From: Planctomycetaceae bacterium
Lineage (GTDB): Bacteria; Planctomycetota; Planctomycetia; Pirellulales; Pirellulaceae
NCBI GenBank assembly: GCA_024638965.1
Contig: JAHEJI010000014.1
Span: 1 to 50,743, forward strand
DNA length: 50,743 nucleotides
Direction of reading: 5' to 3'
Shown: positions 7,745-18,468 of the stretch, piece by piece
Layout of the letters: each line of letters begins with the position of its first letter
How positions within the stretch are numbered: the first letter of the stretch is position 1
Made by a program: the position numbers and the translations under genes
The notes under the pieces: generated by a model
Seen by the model: the letters and a program-made list of their open reading frames with translations, nothing else
What the model was told of the DNA's origin: nothing
Database searches by the model: none

Positions 7745-9562
7745 TCAGGGTGATATGGTCCAGAAGACATGGTCAGCTCTGACCCTATACGGTAGGTAAA
7801 GGTTTTGCGTGCTAAAGACCCAAAAAGGGAATGCATTCTCGTAGCGGATTCGAGCCTGCATGGCTGCAGTGCCCGCCTCGACAAATCGAGTTGGATCACC
7901 GCTCGGCGTCACGCTGACCACCGTATCCGTAGCAGCCGAAAGTCCTGAATCGACGGTTTCAAATTGAGCCGTATCGTAGTTATATAACTCGAGGTTTTGG
8001 ACCACTGCGCCGACAAAGCTGAAGGTTCGGGACTCGTAACTGAATTCAAGTGCTCCAGGTGTTTCTGATGGCGAGGTGGCGTCAACCGTGAATTCCAACT
8101 GGTATCGAAAATTGAGAAATTCCGGATCGAGAACCAGGTATTGGTTATCACTCTCCGTAAGTTCTGCAATTCCACCGGAATTGCCAGTGCCGAGCACTAT
8201 GCTAACTGCATCTGGCACGACACTCGGGGGTGTGAGTGCTGCGATCGTCGCGGCGCAGTTGATTCGTCCGTGCCCGAAAAAGTTGTCGAAACCCGCCGCG
8301 CCGAGGTCATCGGCGTTGTCGTTAATGACCTGACGGACTTCATCTGGCGTAAGCGACGGGTCGACCGACAGCACCAGCGCTGCAAGTCCCGCCACGTGCG
8401 GGCTTGCCGCCGAAGTACCACCAAAATTGGAGTCGTACGAGGTTGTTCCCTGGTGGCTAGTGGTCAAGATGCCGGGGCTGGGAGCTCCCACGTCGAGGTG
8501 CGGTCCGTAATTGCTGAAGCCGGCTCGCTGGTCGTTGATATTGATCGCACCGACCGCCATTACGTTCGGATAACCGGCGGGATATCCGGGCGACGAGCTG
8601 CCCGCGTTGCCCGAAGCGGCCACCACGACAACTCCAGCATCGTAAGCGTAGTTCACTGCGTCTTCGGTCAGGGGCAGCTGACATTGGCAACTAAGGCTGA
8701 GGTTTAGGACGTGGGCGCCGTTGTCAGTAGCGTAGTAACAACTCTCGGCGATCGAGCTATCGCTGCCACTAGTGTGCCACCACTTGGAAGTCATGATGGT
8801 TGTATTCCCGATGCCAGCGACGCCTACGCCATTGTCGATACCGGCCGATGTGATGCCCGACACTTGCGTACCGTGACCATAAACGTCACTTATGTTATTG
8901 TTATTCCTCACGAAGTCCCAACCGTTCGTGTCGTCGATAAAACCATTGTTGTCATCGTCGATGCCGTTAACGGGATCATCGTTGACCCAGATATGGTCCG
9001 CCAGATCCTCATGGTTGATCAGGCATCCGGTGTCGATAATACCAATGATGATATCGGTGCTGCCGGTCGAAATGTCCCATGCCCCCTCGGTGTTGATTTT
9101 CTGATGCGCCCACTGACTTCCGAACAACGGATCGTTCGGAATAAGTGTCGGCTCAGGGATGGTGTTTATGCTGGCGAAGACGATTCCAGGAAGCGCTGCC
9201 ACCTGTTTGCTCAACGCGACGACATCTGCCTGCGGATCCACCGTCGCGATACGGTAGTAGCTCAGCGGATGCGGAGTGTTCGGCATCCCCTTGGCGTGCG
9301 GAGCGTGACGAAGAGTTCGCCACTGCACTCTAATGCCGATTACCGTCTCGACGCTGACCATCGTCTTCGGCCCTGGCTGCTCGACGAACTTGACAATGAC
9401 CTCGCCGGGAACATGAGGTGGCACTTCAACGACAGTCCGGTCGCTTTCATTCGGCTCGAAGCAACCCCCGACGGCCCAGGTCCCACCGGCGAACAGACCG
9501 GTAATGAAAAGGCAATTGGTCACACAAACAAACATCAACGACTTAACAACTCGGTTAACCAT
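7745..9562 (-). CDS. Secreted S8 subtilisin-like serine protease
   Basis: This 605-residue exported protease has a complete subtilase triad. Asp177 is in IIGIIDTGCL, His230 in GHGTQVSGI and Ser384 in GGTSAASPHVAG; the oxyanion Asn319 is in AASGN. A signal peptide covers about residues 1-30. A short propeptide-like region (PGEVIVKFVE) precedes the catalytic domain, which runs from about 140 to 440. The Asp/Asn-rich insert near residues 195-215 resembles calcium-binding subtilases. Residues 460-605 form a separate beta-rich domain resembling the end of the metalloprotease at 12188-13921. ATG at 9562 has GGAGA upstream; the longer frame to 9619 adds an unlikely extension. It probably degrades extracellular protein. 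Confidence 0.94.
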   Translation of the reverse strand: MVNRVVKSLMFVCVTNCLFITGLFAGGTWAVGGCFEPNESDRTVVEVPPHVPGEVIVKFVEQPGPKTMVSVETVIGIRVQWRTLRHAPHAKGMPNTPHPLSYYRIATVDPQADVVALSKQVAALPGIVFASINTIPEPTLIPNDPLFGSQWAHQKINTEGAWDISTGSTDIIIGIIDTGCLINHEDLADHIWVNDDPVNGIDDDNNGFIDDTNGWDFVRNNNNISDVYGHGTQVSGITSAGIDNGVGVAGIGNTTIMTSKWWHTSGSDSSIAESCYYATDNGAHVLNLSLSCQCQLPLTEDAVNYAYDAGVVVVAASGNAGSSSPGYPAGYPNVMAVGAININDQRAGFSNYGPHLDVGAPSPGILTTSHQGTTSYDSNFGGTSAASPHVAGLAALVLSVDPSLTPDEVRQVINDNADDLGAAGFDNFFGHGRINCAATIAALTPPSVVPDAVSIVLGTGNSGGIAELTESDNQYLVLDPEFLNFRYQLEFTVDATSPSETPGALEFSYESRTFSFVGAVVQNLELYNYDTAQFETVDSGLSAATDTVVSVTPSGDPTRFVEAGTAAMQARIRYENAFPFWVFSTQNLYLPYRVRADHVFWTISP

Positions 9563-9840
9563 GAACGTCTCTCCATATTGAAGCCGCGGAACGCTCGAAG
9601 AGAATTTGTGAATTCTCAAATCTCCATGCTACGTTCCGACGGTTGTTTCGATTTATCATAACACACCTGGCTGAGGCCGTGTGTGACTGATCCGAGAAGA
9701 TTTTAGTCGAAGTGAGGTCAGGATTACAAACTGCGCTGCAATGATTCGCGAAATCAAGCGATAGAATGCCGTAAAACGTATAGCTTTTTCGCCAAACGGC
9801 TGATAAAAGGGGTCATCTTTGGGTCATCTTTGGCTTTGTT

Positions 9841-10584
9841 TCAGTTGCTCAGTTTCGTGATCGGCGTGAGTGAAAGTTTGCGAAATTCGACCTCGGAGCC
9901 TTCTGCTTGTAAAGCGATTTGGCCCTTTGTCGCAGTGCATTGGGTGCCGTGGTTGACCAAGTCTCCGTTGACCCAGACCTTGATGGCGTCCTTGACGCAC
10001 TCGATGACCATCGTGTTCCACTCGCCTGGCGGTTTTTCCGAGTCGTCCGTCAGGTTGAGAATCCGCCGAGCTTTACCCTCGGTGATACCCCAGTTCTCCT
10101 TCGGGCCACGACGCTTCACCATGTCGGGCACAGTAATATCTTCGACGATGCACCAGAAATCGCCCGCGTGACGATGGTTCATCTGCACTTCGATCGACTT
10201 GGGGAACATCTTGTAAAGCGCTCTTGGCGTGGACGCATGGACCAATACTCCACAGTTTCCAGGCTTGGCGGCAAAGCGGTATTCGACGTGGAGACGGTAG
10301 TTCTCGTACTTCGCATCGGTTATCAGATGTCCATTTGGTTGGCCGAGGCTCACGAGTTTGCTGTCGCGGACGATGAATGTTGCTGTCGTGTCGGGAGCCT
10401 TATCCGCCTGTGGCACATCGACGTGCCAACCAGTCAAATCCTTGCCGTTGAAAAGTTCAATCTTAGTTGGTTCTGCAGTCGCCGCGGCAGGTTCCTGCTT
10501 GCACGGAGGCTGCGTCATGGATACCGTTTCCAGCATGGAGAAGTTGGCGAACAAGGCAATGGCAGTTAGGACAAAACAGGTCAC
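9841..10584 (-). CDS. DUF1080 (3-keto-disaccharide hydrolase-type) secreted protein
   Basis: This 247-residue protein belongs to the DUF1080 family of concanavalin-like beta sandwiches, very abundant in planctomycetes. The family opening IELFNGKDLTGWHVD is at about residues 41-55. The conserved YENYRLHVEYRF and GNCGVLVHAS blocks follow, and the end has VWVNGDLVNHGTQCT. A signal peptide covers about residues 1-25. The start is taken as GTG at 10584, with AGGAGAG six bases before it; an upstream TTG gives a longer version lacking this site. Members hydrolyse or bind sugars in polysaccharide breakdown; the substrate is unknown here. The spacer upstream (10585-11006) shows no feature. Confidence 0.9.
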   Translation of the reverse strand: MTCFVLTAIALFANFSMLETVSMTQPPCKQEPAAATAEPTKIELFNGKDLTGWHVDVPQADKAPDTTATFIVRDSKLVSLGQPNGHLITDAKYENYRLHVEYRFAAKPGNCGVLVHASTPRALYKMFPKSIEVQMNHRHAGDFWCIVEDITVPDMVKRRGPKENWGITEGKARRILNLTDDSEKPPGEWNTMVIECVKDAIKVWVNGDLVNHGTQCTATKGQIALQAEGSEVEFRKLSLTPITKLSN

Positions 10585-11006
10585 GGCAGCTCTCCTGGAA
10601 TTTCGATAGGGCAATGTCGAGTTGGATCAAAGAAGCCCGTATTATGACAGTTTACCGCGGGCAATGGGGATCGGTCCACGGGATGATCTTCGGATTTTAA
10701 GAACCTTGTGGCTGCGCTATGTCTGAATTTGTTGAATCACGGATTGCGCTGATTGAGTGCTGCCAATTAAACAGTTATGGCCACCGAAAAGCACTTTCGT
10801 GAACGAACAACTTTGATTAGAAAAATCCATGTTCATCAGTTATCCGTGGTTTCAACTTGGCGCTTTTGTACAAAGTAAGCTTCAACATCGATGAGTACCT
10901 GTTAAACTAATTTGCTCCAGAGTCAATATCGCATGCTCGATCCGTTGCTGGCAACTTCGAGCCAAAATAAAGTGCTCGTCATTGAATTGAGCCGGAAGCC
11001 AATGCG
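10585..11006. other. Divergent spacer, nothing recognised
   Basis: This 422-bp gap separates the divergent DUF1080 and TfoX-domain genes and must carry both promoters. I see no conserved hairpin, repeat or coding frame that I can support. Confidence 0.45.
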
Positions 11007-11468
11007 ATGTCCAAAGCCAACCATGCCAAACTTTACGTGAACTTAAGTGCGTCCCAAACACGGAAACGGCTCAAAGGCTACGGATTCGGTGTGCGAAAAG
11101 TTGAGGCAACCGATCGAAATCAATCGGTCATCGTCCACACAGCCACGGGCCAGCACCTGCGGGAACTGAAAGCCCTGTTCTCGACTGTGTTGACGTCATC
11201 ATCACAGGATGCTTTAGACACCCCGGTCGAGAACCTGAGAAACCTTGGCCCTACCAGTGCGGCGTGGTTGCACGAGATTGGCGTAGACACGAGGGCTGAT
11301 CTCGAGCGGCTGAGCCCAGTCATCGCCTACCGGCTCGTCCGGCAGCGCCATTCGGGCACGAGACTCAACCTCCTGTGGTCGATGGCGGCGGCGCTTCGCG
11401 ATAAGGACTGGCGAGATCTGTCTGCGGATGAGAAAGAACGCTTGAGGATGAAACTTGAGGAAGACTGA
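11007..11468 (+). CDS. TfoX C-terminal-domain protein
   Basis: This 153-residue protein is built of two parts. Residues 70-150 match the helix-hairpin-helix-like C-terminal domain of TfoX/Sxy: LRNLGPTSAAWLHEIGVDT, then an Arg-rich YRLVRQRHSG helix and an NLLWSMAAAL segment. The first 65 residues (KLYVNLSASQTRKRLKGYGF and following) are not the usual TfoX N-domain. They look like a small alpha/beta unit with a KGYGFGVRKVEA stretch. In gammaproteobacteria TfoX promotes competence, but stand-alone TfoX-C proteins elsewhere are uncharacterised and may bind DNA or protein. ATG at 11007 follows GGAAG. It appears cytoplasmic and monocistronic. Confidence 0.8.
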   Translation: MSKANHAKLYVNLSASQTRKRLKGYGFGVRKVEATDRNQSVIVHTATGQHLRELKALFSTVLTSSSQDALDTPVENLRNLGPTSAAWLHEIGVDTRADLERLSPVIAYRLVRQRHSGTRLNLLWSMAAALRDKDWRDLSADEKERLRMKLEED

Positions 11469-12187
11469 GGAGTAAAGAGCTCAACTGAGTGAAACAAATA
11501 CGGCCTGGATTGTTGAATTAAGGGGGCAAACCACTTCGAACGAACTTTCAGTTTAAGCGAGACACCTGAGATATCATCCTGAACCGAGAGGAGCGAGGTG
11601 AAGGATCTCTACGCTTCAATCGAACCTGATGCCGTTTCGTCGGATCAGGTTGGTGAAACTGATCAAAGCCTCCGCAAAGCCTCCCAACAACTGCTGTCTT
11701 GTGCGCCTCGGTCTTTGATTGCCTCTTGTTAGATAAACAATCCATGTCCCAAGTTGACAGTCGTCAGCAACTCAATTTTTTTGGTGTCCCTGTTTTCAGG
11801 TCCTTGAGAATCGATTACGATGGACGTTAAGGCCGAAAGTGTTCCCACATTTAACGACATTTTTTTTGCCTCTCTCGAACCGGTCCGCGGTAAGATTCCT
11901 GTCAATTTCCGGATTGCCCCAGAATTGCATGAAAACATACTAATTGGAGGAAATGTTGGGGCCATCGGAATTATTTCCAGTCAGTTGAATTACAATTTTG
12001 TTTACAATGTCCGATAAAACCGCACCGGGCAGCTGCGACGTTCGAGGCAATCATCGAATTGGTCGGCCGTTGATGAGGCTGCAGCGAGCTACTTGGCGGT
12101 CGTGGGTCATTCCGTCCGTTTGAAAAGCAGGCGGCTATTCACCAATACTTACTCAAGAACTAGAACGGAGAAGAGAAGGGTTACATC
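11469..12187. other. Long spacer without a supported gene
   Basis: This 719-bp stretch lies between the TfoX-domain gene and the metalloprotease gene. The short frames inside it on both strands have no family features and no ribosome sites. It includes the repeat-like segment at 11575-11611. The last 40 bp contain the purine-rich ribosome site of the metalloprotease. Confidence 0.5.
11575..11611. repeat. Possible dispersed repeat of the ILRFAQDD type
   Basis: The segment ATCATCCTGAACCGAGAGGA followed by GCGAGGTGAAGGATCTCT resembles a short dispersed sequence found in many bacterial genomes (CATCCTGAG...CGAAGGATCT), which yields small spurious frames. Only one copy is in this window, so this rests on recall and is uncertain. 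Confidence 0.3.
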
Positions 12188-13921
12188 ATGAAACTGAAAA
12201 CAATTCTGTCACTTGGATTCCTTGGTGTGCTTGGCATCACCATGGTTGTCATTGGATTGATCGGCGGAAGCAAAAAGTCGGACGATACCTCGTCCGTGCT
12301 TCTGGAGTCAATCGATCCTCAGGCTCCAGCTGCCCTTTGCTTCATGCCTGGTACCAATCCTGACCTTGTTAAACAAGTGCAATCCAAACTTTGGGAGATT
12401 TGGGGGCAGGGTCCCCTTGGCTTCAATACGACTAATCGGTGGTCGGGCGGGCAAGGCAATCCAAGAAACCTTACTTGGAGCATTCCCAGCGACGGTTTGT
12501 TCATCCCCAGTGGCGTGGGTGAGCCCAGTGGCAGCAATGTGATTAACGCCATGCTCGCGGAGGCGTTCGGGACGGTCGAAAATGGGAAGAATCTCATTCG
12601 TCAGTCGCTCGCTGACTGGGCGGACCAGACCGGAATCACGTATACAGAAGTCTCGGACGACAACGCGTCGTGGGGCGCGTCCGGCAGCGGGAGCCGAGGT
12701 GACATTAGAATTGTCGCCAAGAACTTCGGCGGAGCCTGGGCTGGCGTGCTCGCGTACAATTTTTTTCCGTCAAGTGGCGACATGGTTATTAATGAATGGC
12801 ATGAACCGGATTACGACAACCCTACTAACAATTTCCGCTTCTTCCGTAATACGGTTGCCCACGAAAACGGACACGGCATCGGCATTCTGCACGTCTGTTC
12901 TAACTTCGCATTCCTTATGGAACCATTCATTCAGACCAATATCGACATGGTGCAGCACGACGATCTCCAAGCCGGTCAACGGCACTACGGCGACGCGTTC
13001 GAAAACAACAATTCGTCCAGCGAAGCTACCTTCCTCGGCGACATCAATGGCTCAGGATCGCTCGGGCTTGATGATATCTCAATCGATGACAACGCTGACA
13101 ATGACTGGTTCAGTTTCACGGTCGATGGCAACACACAAGTAACGATTACGGCGACTCCAGTGGGGTTCAGCTATGGAGACCGGGATCAGAATTCGAACGG
13201 AAGCTGCCCTAGCTCGGGACCGGTTCGCGATTCGCTTCGTATCCACGATCTCACAGTAATGCTGGTGGACACCAACGGCTCAAACATTCTCGAATCGTCG
13301 AATACTTCTGGAGAGGGATTGCCCGAGGTACTTGGCCCGTTCGCGCTCCCGGGATCCGGAACCTATTTCGCTCGTGTCCTCGGCGATTCGAGCAACGACA
13401 TTCAATTATATGACTTGGATATCGACGTTGTAGTCGTTGGCCCTGATCCGATTTGTGCAGATGGGGGCACACTTAATGAGGGCACTGGCCAAGTAAACGA
13501 CTATAGTGCGACGTGCGGTTCAGATAATTCTTATTGGGCAGCTCATGGGGCCACCTTTGTCTTCGCACTTACCGATCCCGTTGTTCAATTTGAGCTGACC
13601 GCCACGGCACCCAGCGGATTTGCCGGCTCTAATATTTCGGTCGATGTTGAAGCCAGCAAAGACAGCGACAATGCGTTTTTGTTAGTGCGGGCGAAGCTTT
13701 TCAATTACACGACTGGCAGCTACGTTTCATTGTCGAACAATATGTTATTGACTACGACTGACACGGTTGCTACTTTTCCATTACCTGGTGGCTCTGATCC
13801 AGCTGACTTTGTTGAGAATGGCACGGATAAAGTTTCGCTGTTGTTGGAGGTGCTCCAGACGGAAGGGCTCGCCAATGTTCGAACCCAGCTCGATGAAGTT
13901 CTTTTCAATTTCATTGAATGA
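12188..13921 (+). CDS. Secreted matrixin-type (M10-like) zinc metalloprotease
   Basis: This 577-residue exported protease carries an intact metzincin zinc site, H225-E-x2-H229-x5-H235, in HENGHGIGILH. An upstream matrixin-like domain includes WADQTGITYTEV and GDIRIVAKNFGG. The Met-turn could be FLMEPFI, 16 residues after the third His. A signal peptide or anchor covers residues 1-25. After the catalytic domain, residues 270-410 resemble a pre-peptidase C-terminal beta sandwich (DNDWFSFTVDGNTQVTI, then GTYFARVLGDSSNDIQLYDL). The last 110 residues resemble the end of the S8 protease at 7745-9562. ATG at 12188 follows GAGAAGGG. It likely acts outside the cell. A prodomain Cys switch is not evident. 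Confidence 0.9.
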   Translation: MKLKTILSLGFLGVLGITMVVIGLIGGSKKSDDTSSVLLESIDPQAPAALCFMPGTNPDLVKQVQSKLWEIWGQGPLGFNTTNRWSGGQGNPRNLTWSIPSDGLFIPSGVGEPSGSNVINAMLAEAFGTVENGKNLIRQSLADWADQTGITYTEVSDDNASWGASGSGSRGDIRIVAKNFGGAWAGVLAYNFFPSSGDMVINEWHEPDYDNPTNNFRFFRNTVAHENGHGIGILHVCSNFAFLMEPFIQTNIDMVQHDDLQAGQRHYGDAFENNNSSSEATFLGDINGSGSLGLDDISIDDNADNDWFSFTVDGNTQVTITATPVGFSYGDRDQNSNGSCPSSGPVRDSLRIHDLTVMLVDTNGSNILESSNTSGEGLPEVLGPFALPGSGTYFARVLGDSSNDIQLYDLDIDVVVVGPDPICADGGTLNEGTGQVNDYSATCGSDNSYWAAHGATFVFALTDPVVQFELTATAPSGFAGSNISVDVEASKDSDNAFLLVRAKLFNYTTGSYVSLSNNMLLTTTDTVATFPLPGGSDPADFVENGTDKVSLLLEVLQTEGLANVRTQLDEVLFNFIE

Positions 13922-14005
13922 CGATAGCTTTCTTTGGCTTTTTCCTTTTCTGCAAAGAGAAGGACCTGCCGAAAGTCAAATAAACTTTTACTGAAATGAC
14001 AAAAA

Positions 14006-14034
14006 AAGGCCGACGCTTTATCAGCGCCGGCCTT
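14006..14034. terminator. Strong hairpin downstream of the metalloprotease gene
   Basis: AAGGCCGACGCT and AGCGCCGGCCTT pair over 12 bp with one mismatch around a 5-base loop. A seven-base A run precedes it, so the T tract lies on the minus-strand transcript. It may stop transcription from both sides: the metalloprotease on plus and read-through from the zinc-ribbon gene on minus. Confidence 0.65.
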
Positions 14035-14139
14035 AAGTTTCTCACGAGTGGCGGGCGAAAGAACTCGTCAATAATTGCAAGTTGACATTGAGTCAATTGC
14101 GGGGACCGCGGACGCAAACAGTCGTAGGTTTATCAAATC

Positions 14140-14169
14140 AACCCTCTACGATAATCGCAGAGGGTTTTT
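14140..14169 (+). terminator. Rho-independent terminator
   Basis: AACCCTCT and AGAGGGTT form the base stem, with an inner CGAT/ATCG pair, followed by five Ts in the plus direction. It lies 218 bp after the metalloprotease stop and probably backs up the hairpin at 14006-14034. Confidence 0.75.
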
Positions 14170-14301
14170 CCATTGACTGGAAAAAGGGGGGGAAAGGGGA
14201 TCGAGCCCCAAGCCTGTCCCCGAATTATCCGAACGCGCCTGTCCGCGAATAATGTTGCCCGAATAATGTTTTATCTGTGGTTTTAACCTTGGGCTGTGGT
14301 G

Positions 14302-14517
14302 CTAGTTTGTCGGTAGGAACCAGTGGATGTACCCGCAATTCTCACAAACCAGGCATGTTGCGGTTGGATTGGCCCAGTCGAAGTTGAAGAATGTTGCAAC
14401 CGCAGTATTCAACTGAGCACTGCGTTCCCAGAACTTGGTGTGATGACAGATCTCACAACGTAACGGTTTACCGGCAACCTCATGTCCTTCTGCTTCCTCT
14501 CGGCCAAACAATCCCAT
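14302..14517 (-). CDS. Small zinc-ribbon protein
   Basis: This 71-residue protein has two CxxC pairs, CEICHH near residue 21 and CLVCENCGY near residue 58, forming a likely zinc ribbon. Between them is a conserved-looking LNTAVATFFNFDWANPTA segment, and the end reads YIHWFLP. Similar tiny zinc-ribbon proteins with an FDWxN...CGYIHWF pattern occur in several bacterial phyla; their role is unknown. ATG at 14517 has AGGAG eight bases upstream. The frame extends 52 codons further to 14673, but that part lacks a ribosome site and looks non-coding. It appears cytoplasmic and monocistronic. Confidence 0.75.
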   Translation of the reverse strand: MGLFGREEAEGHEVAGKPLRCEICHHTKFWERSAQLNTAVATFFNFDWANPTATCLVCENCGYIHWFLPTN

Positions 14518-15028
14518 TATCGTATCTCCTTCGTCGCCGAATGGTTCTCTAACGTGCAATGTCATCGATAAATTATTAGCAATTCGATGGTGCATCACAA
14601 CCTGATCGACAGTGATTCTCGGTGGAACGTGATGACTTAACCCTAGCTCCAGGCGATTCCTGGTCTCGACCACCTGTGGTATGAGAAAGTAGTCTTATCA
14701 AGCTTCAAGTTGATGAGAGGAAACGCCTAAGTAACCTCGATTCGTCGGACCGACGGGCGATGAAAAATGCGCCCGAATAATGCTGGCACCGGGACTGGCG
14801 TCAATGGAATATATTTGTTTTCGCCCCGAACGGGGCAGCAACATATCAGTCGAGCGAAGAGTGAAGTTCGCCGGAGGCGGACGGAACGACGCCCTGGGTA
14901 ACGAAGCTTCCACGCATTGTTTTCGCTCTCCAAGAATCATGCGCTCAAAAAGAGTGTTGAAGCAGTGCGATGAGCGAGTCGACAAACAGCAAAGTTCTTT
15001 GCGAATTACCCGATTTCTGTTATTCTAG
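14518..15028. other. Spacer with a short palindrome, no supported gene
   Basis: This 511-bp stretch has weak overlapping frames on both strands but nothing with family features. It contains the palindrome GCCCCGAACGGGGC at 14823-14836. The flanking text looks like a decayed dispersed repeat, but no second copy is in the window. Confidence 0.4.
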
Positions 15029-15136
15029 GCTCGCTCTGATGGACTGTCTGACTTCCGTATCGCGTTCGAAGCGAACATGAACTCCAAGAACGACCGCTTC
15101 TATGTCGATGACATTGATATCATTGGCGTGCGGTGA
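15029..15136 (+). pseudogene. Relic of the C-terminus of a secreted protein
   Basis: An open stretch of about 35 codons ends at TGA 15134-15136 and reads DGLSDFRIAFEAN, then KNDRFYVDDIDIIGVR. This pattern of an F-R-x-x-F strand and FYVDDIDI strand is typical of the last beta strands of secreted proteases and adhesins. There is a stop directly upstream (TAG 15026-15028) and no start codon with a ribosome site. A good terminator follows at 15167. It therefore looks like the surviving 3' end of a deleted gene with its own terminator. Confidence 0.55.
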
Positions 15137-15166
15137 CGGGATAGAATGTAAACGATGCTGAAAACC

Positions 15167-15207
15167 GCAGGGGTCGTGCCATAGCGCGACCCCTGCTCTA
15201 TTTGTTT
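15167..15207 (+). terminator. Rho-independent terminator after a gene relic
   Basis: GCAGGGGTCG (15167-15176) pairs perfectly with CGACCCCTGC (15187-15196) around a 10-base loop, followed by the T-rich TCTATTTGTTT. It sits 30 bp after the relic at 15029-15136. Confidence 0.75.
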
Positions 15208-15327
15208 AACTGAGCTGCCAGGCTCTCAGAAAACGCGTACACTGATGAGCGATCGACCGTCAGAGCCAACGGCCAGTTCTGAGCGCGATTCGACCTGATG
15301 TTTAGTTCCAGGTTTTATTGGAATAGT

Positions 15328-15352
15328 GTAGCCACAATTGTCCTCAATTGTG
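15328..15352. repeat. Dispersed CAATTG-type repeat, single arm
   Basis: GTAGCCACAATTGTCCTCAA followed by TTGT contains two CAATTG units. It matches, with few changes, both arms of the inverted repeat at 22466-22539. It lies 143 bp upstream of the malic enzyme start. Confidence 0.5.
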
Positions 15353-15419
15353 TTTAAGGGATAGGCCCGACGAAACGGTGGTCGTTTGAGGACAGATGAA
15401 CCTACAGATTAGTTTCTAA

Positions 15420-17150
<1,731 letters not shown>

Positions 17151-17274
17151 AATGTCGGCAACGGGTTCAACTGATGATTGAGTGATTTTGCCGTCTATGA
17201 TTCTGATCCGTAACGTAATCGATTAACCTAGGTGCATTCAGACAACAGCTGATTCTTTTTCTGAGGTTGAATCG

Positions 17275-18276
17275 ATGAACAAGCCACTATTGGTTCTGGC
17301 ATCTTTTTTCGCGTTCGGGTGTTCGCAGGCGGCACCTGAGTTGGCAAACGCTGCCATCGAGCCGCATGCCGTACAGCCAAAAAACCCGTTACAGCAAGAT
17401 GCGGCAAAAAGAGATCGGCCGAAGCCTGACGTGTTGGTGAACCCTGATTGGCTGGAAAAGAACGTGAACAGCCCTAATGTTCGGCTGATTGGTCTCGGGC
17501 AAAAACAAGAGCAGTACACGGCGGCGCATATTCCGGGTGAGATTTTTGTCGACTGGCGAACGGAAATCACCGATCCTCAACATCCGGATCGTTTCAATCT
17601 GCCGCCAAAAGCGCAAATTGAAAAACTACTCGGCCGTTTGGGCGTCGCCAAGGACACGACGATTGTTCTATCTGACAATCTGAGCAGTCGCCTTAGCGCA
17701 CGCATGTTTTGGACATTGCGATACTATGGTCACAAAAATATCAAGCTGTTGGACGGCGGGCGCAAGGGCTGGGTGCAATCGGGACGCGAATTTACTCGCG
17801 AAGTTCCCAAGATCAAACCGACGCGGTATGTGACGAGCGACCACGATAGGAGTCAATATGCAAACTTGGCGGCCGTCAAAGCTAATCTGGAAGACGAGGA
17901 TTGTGTTTTGATTGATGGCCGACCAACGAAACAATTCACCGGTGAGCTGCCCGGCAAAGCGTATCACAATGAAAAGGAATATAAACGTAAAGGGCACATC
18001 GTCAACGCAAAAAACATTGTCTGGAAGGATAACTTCAATGAGGATGGCACATTCAAATCAGTTGAGGAACTCAAAAAGCTCTACGACTCGTCGGGTGCCA
18101 CAAGCGACAAGAGCATAATTACCTATTGCAACGAAGGGTTGCACGCCGCTCCGCCGTGGTTTGTGTTGACCGAACTATTAGGTCACTCCAACGTGAAATT
18201 ATACGATGACTCGATGTCGGAATGGGCGAATCGAGACGACACGCCGATGGAGATATCGGGGAAGAAAGAGAACTAG
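17275..18276 (+). CDS. Exported rhodanese / thiosulfate sulfurtransferase
   Basis: This 333-residue protein has two rhodanese domains. The inactive N-terminal one carries ENVNSPNVRLIGLG-like and AAHIPGEIFVDWRTEI blocks. The C-terminal one has the CNEGLHA active-site loop with Cys285. It starts with a hydrophobic signal ending in FFAFGC, an imperfect lipobox at Cys16, so it is probably exported and perhaps lipid-anchored. The family transfers sulfane sulfur to cyanide or thiols. The intervening RPTKQFTGELPGKA is typical of 3-mercaptopyruvate or thiosulfate sulfurtransferases. ATG at 17275 follows GAGG. It is separated from the malic enzyme and antiporter genes by 124 and 192 bp. Confidence 0.92.
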   Translation: MNKPLLVLASFFAFGCSQAAPELANAAIEPHAVQPKNPLQQDAAKRDRPKPDVLVNPDWLEKNVNSPNVRLIGLGQKQEQYTAAHIPGEIFVDWRTEITDPQHPDRFNLPPKAQIEKLLGRLGVAKDTTIVLSDNLSSRLSARMFWTLRYYGHKNIKLLDGGRKGWVQSGREFTREVPKIKPTRYVTSDHDRSQYANLAAVKANLEDEDCVLIDGRPTKQFTGELPGKAYHNEKEYKRKGHIVNAKNIVWKDNFNEDGTFKSVEELKKLYDSSGATSDKSIITYCNEGLHAAPPWFVLTELLGHSNVKLYDDSMSEWANRDDTPMEISGKKEN

Positions 18277-18468
18277 GTATTGGACTCTGAATTCACTCGG
18301 CGACAGCTACAGTGCGTATAGTTGATTCTAATGTTTCTCGAACTCTGCTACGTCTGATCACACATGAATTCAGCTACCGTGAAGCAAGTCTGTTGCATAC
18401 GAAACGGATTTGCCAGATGATAACTAGAGATCCCGGCGCAAAAACGATTCTCAGGCTCAACCACAATC

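Noticed and set aside
7434-7799. 121-codon plus-strand frame running into the subtilisin gene end
   Set aside because: It overlaps the tail of a solid minus-strand gene, has no ribosome site and no domain.
11729-12017. Overlapping short open frames on both strands (65 and 78 codons)
   Set aside because: No ribosome site, no family features and overlapping frames. The stretch is treated as spacer.
14698-15028. Frames of 82 to 95 codons on both strands
   Set aside because: Overlapping, low-quality composition, no start support. The region looks like a decayed dispersed repeat.
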